Below, in pieces: positions 34,640 through 44,373 of a stretch of 50,334 nucleotides of DNA (its first letter is position 1; each line of letters starts with the position of its first letter). The notes beneath the pieces are model-generated. The model saw only the letters and a program-made list of their open reading frames with translations, did not search any database and was not told the DNA's origin. Position numbers and translations under genes: made by a program. This DNA is from Cyanophora paradoxa (taxonomy: Eukaryota > Glaucocystophyceae > Cyanophorales > Cyanophoraceae): assembly GCA_004431415.1 (NCBI GenBank), contig QPMI01000326.1, positions 1-50,334 on the forward strand, written 5' to 3'.

Positions 34640-34659
34640 CCAGGCACACGACGGAGACC
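34640..34659 (-). other. 20-nt microexon of copy B
   Basis: Identical to the 20-nt microexon of copy A. The upstream flank differs by one base (ggaaacag rather than ggaaatag), still a valid acceptor. Confidence 0.65.
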
Positions 34660-35011
34660 CTGTTTCCCGTGGGATGGAAATGCGCGCGCGCGAGGACCAC
34701 GTCAGCTTGCGCGATGCGCGCCTCGGGAGGGGCCGGGCGGCCGCGCACATGAGGTCGCTGCTACCCAGCTTCTTGTACTCCATGCCGGGCTTCTCGTTCG
34801 GGATGCGCGTCGCCATCGTTGGGGGGAACGAACGTGTGGCGGGTACACGAGAGAAGAACGTAGGAGAGGCCTGGTGTTATGGTTCTCGCTTTCGCTGCGG
34901 CGGCTGCTCCGTTCACTTCTGACCGCGCTAGCTGGTCTTCATCCGCCCTGTTTGGCCCCTGCCGTTCGACGTCGCGCACGAAGCCGGCCACAGGCGGCAC
35001 AGGCACCAAAA

Positions 35012-36426
35012 TGAGCGCGGACAAGCGGAAGCGCTTCGAAGGCATTCCCAAGCTCGGCATAGGGGTAAGCGCGCGTCGTCCCGCGTGTGCGCTAGCTGCG
35101 CGCCGTCGGCCGGCCGCGCGCGCGCGAGCTTAGCTAGACGAGGCGCGCTCGCGTGCGCGCAGCATCCGGGCTAACTTGTGCGTTATTGACAGCTGGCGGC
35201 GTTGGGGCGGCCGGGTTACATCAACCTGGGGCACAGCGACGACCTGCGGAAGGACTACGACGTTGCGGCGATGCAGGAGAACACGAACCGGGTGCTGGAC
35301 GTGGCGCTCGCGGGGGGCGTGAAGTACTACGACGCGGCGCGGAGCTACGGGCGCGCCGAGGAGTTCCTGTCGAACTGGCTCAAGTCCCGCAGCATCGACC
35401 CCTCCTCCATCGTCGCCGGCTCCAAGGTGCCCAGCTCAGGCGGCTGGGCGCGCGCCCTAACCTGCCCCCCAGTGGGGCTACCGGTACACGGCGGACTGGC
35501 AGATCAACGCCGAGGCGCACGAGATCAAGGCGCGGCTGCGGGGGGGCGTGCGGCCCGGCCTTGCCTGACGGGCGCGGGGCGCAGGAGCACACGCTGGATC
35601 ACCTGCAGCAGCAGTTCGGCCTCTCCTGGGGCCTCCTCGGCGACCGCGGCCTCGCCCTCTACCAGATCCACTCCGCGCGCCCCGGCCCCCCCCCCCCGGG
35701 CCCTCCCCCGCTCGTCTCACGGTACCGCCCGGGCGCAGGCGACGTTCGAGTCGGGCGTGCTGACGAACCAGGCGGTGCTGGACGAGCTGGCGGCCATCCG
35801 GGAGCGCACGGGGACCCTCATCGGGCTCTCCCTCTCGGGCCCCGCGCAGGCCGACGTCCTGCGCGCCGCCCTCCGCTGCCGCTCGACGTCGGGGGCGCGC
35901 GTCTTCGACTCGGTGCAGGCGACCTTCAACCTGCTCGAGCGCTCCGTCGGGCCCGCCCTCCAGGAGGCCCACGACGCAGGCCTCCTCGTCATCGTCAAGG
36001 AGGGCATGGCCAACGGGCGCCTCACGCCCCGCAACGCCGACCCCGCCTTCGCCTCCCGCCTGCGCGCCCTCATGGGCGCCGCCGAGGAGCTCGGCACCTC
36101 CTTCGACTCCGTCGCCCTCGGCTACATCGCCGCCCAGGCGCCCCCTGCCCCGACGTTCCCCTGCACCCCGCCCCCTGACCCTGTACCCCCGCGCAGCCGT
36201 TCGTGGACATCGTGCTCTCAGGGGCGGCCACGCCCGAGCACATGGCCTCCAACCTCGGCGCCCTCCAGGCGCGCAGGCCCCCTCGCCAGGGCCGCAGCCG
36301 CCCTCACCTCCTTTCCCACAGGTGGACCTGGGGAGGCTGAGCGAGGGCGCCCGGGCGGCGCTTGAGGCGATGGTGCAGCCGGCCGCCGAGTACTGGGGCG
36401 AGCGCAGCGCCATGGCTTGGAACTGA
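35012..36426 (+). CDS. Aldo/keto reductase family protein, not closely related to the Tas-type pair
   Basis: Starts MSADKRKRFEGIPKLGIG, spliced to LAALGRPGYINLGHSDDL. Tetrad: D and Y in VKYYDAARSYGRAEEFL, K in SSIVAGSK, H in LALYQIHSA. Later blocks are FESGVLTNQAVLDELAAI, GTLIGLSLSGPAQADVL, DSVQATFNLLERSVGPAL, GLLVIVKEGMANGRL, SFDSVALGYIAAQ and PFVDIVLSGAATPEHMASNL. It ends RSAMAWN. NAD(P)H-dependent oxidoreductase of unknown substrate. Five or more short introns. Its start is 195 bp from that of copy B, divergent, so three reductase genes lie within 7.5 kb, but sequence order shows this one is a different subfamily, not a third copy. Confidence 0.85.
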
Positions 36427-36479
36427 ACCTCGAGGCCATTGTACAATATAATACATCGCGATTGCGCATGTACAGGTGC

Positions 36480-37049
36480 CTAGCGGGGCAGGCGCGCCGC
36501 CGCAGGGGCTGCGAGCGATGCAGGGGCCCCGGGCTCCTCGCCCCGTCGGCGCTTCGAGGCGGGGCGCAGGGCGGGCTCGGGGGCCTTGCGCTTGAGGGGC
36601 GGGGAGGGCGCGACGAGCTTCAGGGCCGGAGCGGGCAGGAGGAGCGCGGGCAGCCCGTCCTCCGGAGCGTCCGGGCAAGAGGCCGGCGCCGCCTTCTCCG
36701 CGGTGGCCACCGCCGGCGCCGACGGGCCCACGGGCCGATGGGGGCGGGCGACGGTGGCGGGCGCGCGGACGGCGGCGGCGATGTCGACGCTGCACGAGCT
36801 GCAGCTCGGGGTCGGCTCGCAGGCCGCGGGGCCCTCCGCCTCCGAGCTCGAGTCGGCCGCCGGGCACGAGCGCGTCCGGACCAGCACTTTGCCGGACGTC
36901 TCCTCGATCGAGACGGGAGGCTCGCCGGGTGGCGCGCTCCGGGGTCTCTTGTCGGCCTCGGCGACCTCCGGATCTGCGGTCGACAACAGGCGGGCGCTGG
37001 CGCTCTTCAGCGCAACCTTTCTAGAGAGACAGCGGCCTGATCGACGCAT
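36480..37049 (-). CDS. Hypothetical basic protein
   Basis: Single open frame of 189 codons starting MRRSGRCLSRKVALKSASAR, which looks like a mitochondrial or other organelle leader. It then becomes Pro/Ala-rich and ends with the basic cluster KRRRGEEPG, a possible nuclear signal. Two Cys pairs lie in the middle. No family recognised. Placement between a convergent and a divergent neighbour fits the alternating gene order, which is the main reason to accept it. Confidence 0.4.
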   Translation of the reverse strand: MRRSGRCLSRKVALKSASARLLSTADPEVAEADKRPRSAPPGEPPVSIEETSGKVLVRTRSCPAADSSSEAEGPAACEPTPSCSSCSVDIAAAVRAPATVARPHRPVGPSAPAVATAEKAAPASCPDAPEDGLPALLLPAPALKLVAPSPPLKRKAPEPALRPASKRRRGEEPGAPASLAAPAAARLPR

Positions 37050-37594
37050 GCGATCATGGATCTAAACAAAAGGAAACAGGTCGGGCGACGGGCGCACCGG
37101 CAGAGACGCGGCGGATGATGGAAAACAGCGGGAGAGCGACCAGCGCGGCCGCTGCGACCGCCGGCTGCTGCACAGCAACCTCTAGTAGCGACTGCATTTG
37201 GCAGGTTCCGCGAGTGCAGCTGAAGTTTCGCCGGGCCGCCGGCTAAAAACTGAAGGGCTAGCTAAAGGGACAACGACGTATGCCGACGCTTGCCGGTGCT
37301 TGCCGAGGGTTGGTGAGGGTGAGGGGCGGCTTAGATGGTTAGAGGCTGATTCCGCGATAAGTTCGGGAGGCGTTTGCCAGCGCTCTGCCAAGAGAGGAGC
37401 CCGCGCTAGGCCGCGCTGGCGCCTCGCCCCGTTGATGCCAGCTCTCGACGCCATCAAGGCCGCCAGCTGGCCTCGTCGCGTGAAGGGAGCAAGCACTGGG
37501 GGAACGAGGTCAAGAGGGCTACAGCAACTTAGCAGGACGGGGGCAGCTCGCATCTAGCTCGTGCATCCTCCTGTCGGCTCCGCCGAGCGTCGAG
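37050..37594. promoter_or_regulatory. Divergent intergenic region upstream of the ABC transporter
   Basis: 545 bp, lower GC. It should carry the promoters of both flanking genes. A 119-codon frame (37198-37557) has no recognisable features. Confidence 0.4.
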
Positions 37595-40500
37595 ATGGCC
37601 TTCGTTCTGCCGGCTGCTGCGACGGCGGCCCAATGCAGGTCGAAGGTAGTGCAGCCGCAGCCGACCGACGCATGCACGTCGGTCCCGGCCCGGCCGCTGG
37701 GCGGGGCCGGCGCGCGCGGCGCAGGTGGGGTCTTTAGCGGAGTATGCGTCCCCGACCGCAGCTTCTTCGGCAGCGCCCCGTACCTGCGGCGGAGAGCGCA
37801 CGCGTCGCTGCGGTCGACGTGGGAGAGCCGTAGCGGAGTCGTCAGGGCGCAGAAGCCGGAACCGGATCAGAACCAAGAGGAGCTGGAGAGGCCTTCGACG
37901 CCGGCACTGGACATCCAGCGCGGAATCATCCACCAGGAGGTGGCGCTCCGGCCTGCCTCGCGCGCTCCGCGCGCCTCGCGTCAACCTGACGCGCGCGCCC
38001 TCCCCTCCAGCACGATCCTGAATCATCGCAAGTAGACTTCGCGCTCCTTTGGCAGGTGTGCACGTTCGGCGGCCAGTTCGGCGCCCGCCGGGGGTCATAT
38101 GCGTTGCTTCTGGCGCACGTGCACGTGCACGCAAGTCGGTGAAAAGAGCCCTTACCGGCCGACGCGCTAGCTAGTTCGGGATACGTTTACGATGCAGCCT
38201 CGTCTCCAGCCCCCCTCGCGACCCCTGCTAGCCCTCCCGGTGACCCCTGGCCCTCCGGCCGCTCGCATTCGCAGAACTTTAAGACGATCGCGCTGCCGTA
38301 CTGGAACAGGTCCGCCGAGCCGTGCCGCCGCATGCTTCGCGCGCCTGAGGCCCCGGGGGCGCGGCGCAGCCAGGACAAGTGGAAGGCGCGGGGGAGCCTG
38401 GCGGGCCTGATCGCGCTGGGGCTGATGCAGAGCGGCATCTCGGTGACGTACTCGTTCGTGGGGCGGGACTTCTGGAACGCGCTGGCGGCCAAGGACTCGG
38501 ACCTCTTCTTCAAGCAGCTCGCGATCTACGCAGGTGGGGGCCCGTCGCGTCTCAGCGGAAGCTGATCGCTGAGGCGCGAGCCGAACAGCGTGCTTTACGG
38601 TGGGGACGCCGATCGTGGTGATGTACGGCTACTTCCGCGACTCGGTCTCCATCGCCTGGCGCGAGTGGCTCACCAAGGAGTTCCTCGCCAAGTGCGAGCG
38701 AAGCCGGCGCCCCCGCCCCGCCCCCGCGCCCCCGCCGAGCGCCGGCCGGGCAGGTATCTCGAGGGGCGCTCGTACTACAACCTGGGGGCCCTCTCGCGGG
38801 GGGCGGGGGCGGAGGAGATCGACAACCCGGACCAGCGCATCTGCGAGGACGTGCTGCAGTTCGCCGACGCCTCCCTCGCCTTCTTCCTCGTCCTCCTCAA
38901 CTCCGTCGTCGACCTTGTCTCCTTCTCCGGCATCCTCTGGTCCATCTACCCCCCGCTCTGGGTCGTCCTCCTCTTCTACTCCGCCTTCGGTGCCCCCCGA
39001 CCCCCTTCCCCCTCCCCTCCGCTCCGGCGAGCACGCACCCCGCAGGCACGGGCGTGACGACGCTCTTCGGGCGCCGCCTCGTCAACCTGTGCGCCGCCGC
39101 GCGCCCCGCCCCGCGCGCCCCGCCTCACGCGCCGGCGCAGGAACTTCGCGCAGCTGAAGCGGTCCGCGCGGCGCGGCGTGCGGGGGCGGGCCGGGGCGGT
39201 GCGGTGAGCGGGGGGGCGCAGGGAGGCGGACCTGCGGTTCAGCCTGATCCGGGTGCGGGAGAACGCGGAGAGCATCGCGTTCTTCGGGGGGGAGGGCCAG
39301 GAGGGCCGCGTCCTGGGCACCCGCCTCGAGGCGATCGTGGCGAACTACCGCCGCCTCATCGCGACGCAGCGCAACCTCGCCTTCTTCACCACCGCCTACC
39401 GCTACTTCATCCAGGCCCGCCGGCCCCGCCCCGGGCTAGGCCGCCCCCGCCGCCGCCGCCCCGCCCTGAAGCCCCCCCGCAGATCCTGCCGGCGGCGGTG
39501 GTGGCGCCGCTCTACTTCGCGGGGCGCTTCGAGATCGGGGTGGTGCAGCAGGCCTACTCCGCCTTCAACCACGTCCTCGGCGACCTCTCCGTCATCGTCA
39601 ACCAGGTCCGCCTCTGGCCGGCCCTCGCGCCGCTTGCCTGCCGTCCCCCGCCGTCCTTCCTTCCTCCTCCCGCTGAGCGCCGCCCCGCAGGTGAAGGCCC
39701 TCTCCGCCTTCTCCGCCGGCGTCTCCCGCCTCGGCGAGTTCGACGCCGCCCTCGCCGCCGCCTCCTCCGCGGCCCCCTCCACCCTCCCCGCCGCCTCCGC
39801 CCCCGTCCCCGCCGCCCCGTCCCGCGCCCCGCTCCTCGCCTCCATCGCCGCCCCCACGCAACTCCCCGAGATCCCCGCCGCCGCTTCGGCCGCCGGCCCC
39901 TCGGCCGCCGCGGCGGCGGCTGGGCCGTCGCGGATCGAGATGCGGTACAACGGGGTGCACGCGGGGGACGGCGGGGCGGGACCCGTGCTGGCGATGCGGG
40001 GCGTGGGCCTGCAGACGCCGGACCGGGCGAAGTACCTGGTGCGGGAGCTCTCGCTGGAGCTGGAGCGGGGCGGGCGGCTGCTCATCGTGGGGGACTCGGG
40101 CTCGGGCAAGTCGTCGCTGCTGCGCGCCGTGGCCGGCCTGTGGACCTGCGGCGAGGGCGCCATCGAGCGCCCCGCCCCGCCCCTCGGCGCCTTCTTCATG
40201 CGCGCCGCCCCCGCCGCCCCGCCCCCCCGCCCTCCCCCGCCCCTGACTTCGGGCGGGCAGCCCGCAGCGGCCGTACATGACCGTCGGGAGCCTGCGGGCG
40301 CAGCTGCTCTACCCCTTCGACGACGGGACGGAGGCGGCGGGGGCGGCGGGGGAGGCGGGCAGCTCGCGGACGGAGGCGGCGGGCGGCTCGCGGACGGAGG
40401 CGGACGTGGCGGAGGCGCACCGGAGCGTCTCCGACGACGAGCTCCTCGCCATCCTCCAGCAGGCCCGCCCCGCCCCGCCCCCCGCCTGATCTCCCGCACG

Positions 40501-41069
40501 ACTCACTGGCTCTCCGCCGCGCAGGTGAACCTCGCGTACCTGCCGAAGCGCTTCCGGCGGTGGGCCCTCAACGGCGAGGAGGTCGGCAACCCGCTCGACA
40601 TCGAGCTCGACTGGTGCCGGCGCCGGCCCCACCGTCAGCGCCCCGGACCCCTCTGCGGGGGGCGTGACCGGGCGGGGCGGGGGCAGGTCGGCGATGCTGA
40701 GCCTCGGGGAGCAGCAGCGGCTCTCGTTCGCGCGGCTGCTCCTCCGCCGGCCCGCCCTCGCCCTCCTCGACGAGGCCACCTCCGGTACCCCCCTGCCCCG
40801 CCCCGCCGCCCTCCCTCCCGCTCGGCTTCTCCAGCTGAGCGGCGGCCGCCGCAGCGCTGGACGTGGCGAACGAGGCGCGGATGTACGGGCTCCTGGCCGG
40901 CATCCCCGGCATGGCGGTCGTCTCCGTCGGCCACCGCCCCACCCTCCTCCCCTTCCACGAGCGCGTCCTCCGCCTCCACGGCGACTCCACCCGCTGGGAG
41001 ATCGCCTCCCCGCAGGAGGCCGAGGCCACCTTCGCCTCGGCCGCCCGCCTCCCCGCCGTCGCCCCCTAG
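37595..41069 (+). CDS. ABC transporter, fused membrane and ATPase (SbmA/YddA-type, COG4178-like), organelle-targeted
   Basis: Exon 1 (37595-37939) encodes a leader from MAFVLPAAATAAQCRSK to about VVRAQKPEP, rich in Ala, Ser and Arg. Exon 2 (38011-38055, 15 codons) gives HDPESSQVDFALLWQ. Exon 3 starts NFKTIALPYWNRS, so the leader joins the transporter in frame. Membrane part: KARGSLAGLIALGLMQSG, VTYSFVGRDFWNALAAKD, FFLVLLNSVVDLVSFSGIL, RVRENAESIAFFGGEGQE, IGVVQQAYSAFNHVLGDLS. ATPase: Walker A GDSGSGKSSLLRAVAGLW, Q-loop IPQRPYMTVGSL, signature LSLGEQQRLSFARLLL, Walker B ALALLDEATS, H-loop VVSVGHRP. The half-transporter should dimerise; bacterial relatives move peptides or cofactors and peroxisomal ABCD proteins share the fold. 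Four or more introns have GC donors (39415-39482, 40463-40524, before PQRPYM, after NRSA). It ends 174 bp from the convergent polymerase gene. Confidence 0.85.
39415..39482 (+). other. GC-AG intron (ABC transporter)
   Basis: 68-nt intron: AYRYFIQ / ILPAAVVAP. Donor CAG/gcccgccggcccc; ctgaag box 15 nt before the acceptor ccgcag. Confidence 0.7.
40463..40524 (+). other. GC-AG intron (ABC transporter)
   Basis: 62-nt intron: LAILQQ / VNLAYLPKRF. Donor CAG/gcccgccccgcc, acceptor ccgcgcag. Confidence 0.7.
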
Positions 41070-41242
41070 TCACCACGCGGCGCGCCCTCGAGTACCGCCT
41101 CCTAGTAGCGCATGTACCATACCAGGTTAATCTGGCCAAGTCGGCATTTGCAATGATACCCATTAGTTCTGGCTTCCATACCCAGGCCCCCCTTGTCTGC
41201 TTCTCTTCTACTCGCGCCCTGCTTTGCATGACACTGCCGCCG

Positions 41243-43606
41243 CTACTTCTTCCGCTCGAAAAAGCTGAGGAGGGTGCCTGCAGCTGGCTGGGCGGCCGGC
41301 CCCGCGCCACGCCCCGCGGGGCGCCCCCGCCCCTTCCCGGCGCCTCGCGCACCGGCGGGGGCGGCGGCGCCGGGGGCGCGGGGGGCGGGGCCGGGTGCGG
41401 GGCGGCTTCGGCCTGGCGCTGGAGGTCGAGGGCGAGGTGGTGGTCCTCGTGCTCCATGCGGCCCCGCCCCCCGCCCCCGACCGCCGCCCCGCACCGCCCG
41501 CACACGTACACCTGCGCATGCCCCTCCTCGGGCACTCCGCCCCCCGGCCCCCCTCCCTCGGGCCCCGCCTCCCGCAACGGGCCCGAGCCGAGGCACACCA
41601 GGTCGTCGTCCTCCTCCTCATCGGCCGGCGCCGTCTCCCTTGCTCCAGCCGCTGGCGCCGGCGGCTCCGGCGGGACGCGTGGCGGGGGCTCCCCGAGGGA
41701 CGGCGGATCTAGATCGGGTGATGTGAGCGGGCTTGCAGGCGCCGGTTCCGAGGGGCTGGGGGCCTGGGCAGGTGCTGGGATCGGCTCGCCGTCGGGGGCG
41801 GGGCGGGGCCGCTTGGGGGTCGGGGAGGGCGGAGAGGGCGGGGCGGGGCGGGGAACGGCGCGGGAGAAGAAGGATGTGATGGGGGCGGCGGGGGCGGGGC
41901 CCTCGGGCTCGAAGGCGGTGGCGGCGAGGTTGATGAGCCTCAGGCAGAAGGGCGCCCGCAGGTGCCTGCGGAAGAGGCCCATCGCCGCCCTCGCGATCGC
42001 CCCGGCGCGCGCCCCGGCCTCCCCGCCGGCCACCGCCTCGAGGGGCATCGGAGCCTGCCGGGAGACGCGGGCCCAGACCTCCCCCGCCACCCGCCACGAG
42101 ACCCGCAGCGTCGTCGCCCGCCGCCTGCGCCCCGCACCGGAGCCGCCGCTCAGCGCCGCGCATCGCATCGGGGGGCTCGGGGGAGGGGCGCGCGAGTGCT
42201 CGGCGGCGTCGGCGGCGAGGCGCTCGGCGAGGGCGTCGCTGAGGTACGCCACGACACGCGCCACCTCCGCCTCGCTCTCCACCCCCTTCAGCGCGTCCTC
42301 CTGCCGGGCCGTCAGGCGGCAGCGGGGCGGGGCGGGGCGGGGCGGGGCGGGGGCGACCTCGGAGATGGTCTTCGGGGGGGCGAGGCCGCGGACCTCGTCG
42401 GAGTCGACCCCGCGCGCCCGCTCCCGCAGGAACACCGCCGCCCGCTCCCCGAAGCGCTCCGCCAGCTCCGCCCCCTCCGCCCCCCGCAGCTCTGACCCGC
42501 CCCCTCAGCTCGCCCCCGCCCGCACAACCGCCCGCGCCCGCGCGCACCGGCGACGGTGTGGATGCCCATGGCCTGCAGCCCGGCCGCCGTCTTGTGCCCG
42601 ATCCCTGTCCCCGGGTCATGCATGGTCAGCGCCGGGCCGGCCTCGGGGGGAGGGCGAGGGTGCGGGGCGGGGGGCACCGGGGATGCGGCGCGCCTCGAGC
42701 GGGGCGATGTACCCCTCAATCGCCCCCGCCAGCAGCGTCGTTCTGCGCGCGCCACACGCTCGCGGCCCGAGCGCGGCGCCGGCGGGGGCAGCCGGCGCAC
42801 TGGTCGTCCGGCTTGTGCTCCTTCCCCACGAGCTTCGCCGCCGTCTTGCTGCGCGCCGCGTCGGGAGGGCAGCCCCGCGCGCGCGGGCCCGCCCACGCGG
42901 CAGGGGCGCGCGCGCCTCACGGAAATGCCCGCGCTTGCCGTAAACCCCAGCTCCGAGCGCATCGCCTCCCTGCCGGCCCCGCGCGGCTTACGTACCGCAG
43001 CGCCGGTGCGCTCGCGCGCCGGCGCGCGCGCTCACCGGATCTCGCGGGCGATCTGCGAGCCGACGAGCAGGGGCACGGCCTCAGGGCGAAGGCCGCCGGC
43101 CCCATCCAGCGGGTCGCCGACTACGTGCCCCGCGAAGAGCCAGGAGTGGGCGCCGGTGGCCTGCCGCGCGGCCGCCTCCTCGGAGACGTCGAGGAAAACC
43201 TCGTCTAAGCCGAGGCGCTCCAGGCGCGGCGTGAAGCGCGCGAAGAGCTCGCAGATGCGTGCGTTCGCCAGCCGGTAGGGCGTGAGGTCCTCCCCGTCCA
43301 GAACCACGAGCTGCGGGCACTGCTGCAGCGCCGCCGCCACCGAGCTCATCTTCTTCACCCCCATTCCCCGCGCCACGTAGTTGGAGGTCACGATGAGGAA
43401 TTTCTGGCGCACGCCCACTGGCTTGTCGCGGAGCTCTGGCCGCCGCGCGATCTCTACTTGCGCGTAGAAGCAGCTGCGGAAGATGATCAGCGGGCGCCAC
43501 GCCGCGCCGTGCCCGCACGCGCTCACTCGAGATCGATGTGAATGATGACCCGCGGCCGCGGCGAGCTGCACGGCGCGTCTGCGCCGTGAACCCCAAGGTC
43601 TTCCAT
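41243..43606 (-). CDS. Y-family translesion DNA polymerase, Pol iota-like with UBZ and PIP motifs
   Basis: Splicing gives MEDLGVHGADAPCSSPRP, RVIIHIDLD/CFYAQVEIA (metal-binding Asp), KPVGVRQKFLIVTSNYVARG, GVKKMSSVAAALQQCPQL, YRLANARICELFARFTPRL, ERLGLDEVFLDVSEEA (catalytic D-E), LVGSQIAREIR/EAMRSELG, FTASAGIS, KTAAKLVGKEHKPDDQ/TTLL and RRIPG/IGHKTAAGLQAMGIH. The order and wording match Pol iota more than Pol eta. The C-terminal half has a PIP-like ITSFFSR, an acidic EEEDDDLVCLGSG, a UBZ finger CGRCGAAVG...MEHEDHHLALDLQ, and a last PIP-like TLLSFFERKK before TAG at 41243. It would insert bases opposite damaged DNA at stalled forks, recruited by ubiquitylated PCNA. The last PIP lies in a different frame from the UBZ, so a final intron is assumed. 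An upstream ATG at 43712 is an alternative start. Confidence 0.85.
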
Positions 43607-44373
43607 CGCCTGCAGCTCCGCATCCGTCGCTCTGGGGACGTACAGATGACCAAACGGCGCTGCTAATGGCCTTCAGTGCGCCTCGGCGTTTCTCCACGAA
43701 GAGCGCGCTCAAGGACGAAGATCGAGCCCGCGCCTCTCCTTCTTCGCGCCGCCCCGCCTCCTCTCTCTCTGCAGCTGTGCCTTAAATCAGCCGAAAGCCG
43801 CGGCCGGTCAAGCAGAACTACAGTAGTTGACCGTCGCTCCAGCACCTATACCCCCGGCGTCTCTCCGCAGCAGACTCCGCTTGCAGCAAAGCGGCGGCGA
43901 AACATGCGCAGGAGAATGAATTTGCCAGCTTTGTGAGGCAGGCGCGCCGGCGAGCGGATGTCAGTGGCAGTGGAACCAGCGGTTCCGCGGCCGGTGCGGT
44001 TTTCACCTTCGTGGCATTCCTTTCTTTCCACGTTCATTAGATTCATTGCTGGGCTCCTCTCCCTCCTGCCCCTCGACCAGTTCGCGGCTTGCAATCTCTT
44101 TGTTAGATTGGGAGCGAAGGAATTGGTCGGATGCAGCCTCTTTTTAATGCGCAGTATGTTCTTAATGCCCGAGTTTCGTTGGGGCGCCCGCGGAATGACA
44201 AGAGTGTGCTCGTTCCTCGACTCTTGGGCGCCCTGTTTTGCAGTCGCTCCGGCGTTTTGCCCAGATGATTTCTTTAAGCGCGGCATTTTTAACATCCCAT
44301 ATTTTCTGTTTCAAATCATTCCGCCGCCTTGGCTCGTTTTGAGAGGACTGATCTCTTCTCCTCGCAGATACCG
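43607..44373. other. Divergent intergenic region polymerase / PHD gene
   Basis: 767 bp, markedly lower in GC than flanking exons. It probably includes a leader intron of the PHD gene ending ctcctcgcag just before 44369. A small minus-strand frame is listed separately. Confidence 0.45.
43846..44295 (-). CDS. Small basic hypothetical protein (uncertain)
   Basis: 149 codons starting MLKMPRLKKSSGQNAGATAK, very rich in Lys, Arg and Asn early on, with IKNILRIKKRLHP in the middle. The opposite strand is also open here (43958-44530) but encodes a less protein-like sequence. No family recognised. Its codon use is less GC-biased than its neighbours. Could equally be non-coding leader sequence. Confidence 0.22.
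   Translation of the reverse strand: MLKMPRLKKSSGQNAGATAKQGAQESRNEHTLVIPRAPQRNSGIKNILRIKKRLHPTNSFAPNLTKRLQAANWSRGRRERSPAMNLMNVERKECHEGENRTGRGTAGSTATDIRSPARLPHKAGKFILLRMFRRRFAASGVCCGETPGV

Larger units (their letters stand above)
33048..34816 (-). pseudogene. Aldo/keto reductase, Tas/YajO-like, copy B, with internal stop
   Basis: Same exon plan as copy A, including both microexons (34640-34659 and 34561-34569), start MATRIPNEKPGMEYKKLGSS, and nearly identical C-terminal half ending ARNTNVTD. Tetrad residues D, Y, K and H remain. The Trp codon in FIGNWLEK of copy A is TAG here (34233-34235 on the plus strand reads cta). This truncates the protein about 80 residues in, before the catalytic Lys and His. 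The stretch after it is still well conserved (KRQCRDKIILASKVAGPG) but differs from copy A, with an EPNPEKEKQAHHTAYQ insert. Either a recent pseudogene or a sequence error at one base. Confidence 0.75.
33056..34866 (-). repeat. Segmental duplication, copy B
   Basis: Partner of 29125-30895. Long stretches are base-identical (for example 34400-34660 against 30442-30690), while the intron before the YPVPP exon and the exon after the internal stop have diverged. Confidence 0.8.

Noticed and set aside
29117-36426. Bacterial contamination or very recent bacterial transfer suggested by Tas-like reductases
   Set aside because: All three reductase genes contain several spliceosomal introns of the local type, including microexons, so they are resident nuclear genes.
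35012-36426. Third copy of the duplicated reductase
   Set aside because: Although also an aldo/keto reductase, its sequence and exon plan differ throughout from the Tas-type pair.
40664-42943. 759-codon plus-strand frame over the polymerase gene
   Set aside because: Its sequence is the antisense of the polymerase tail and is of no recognisable family.
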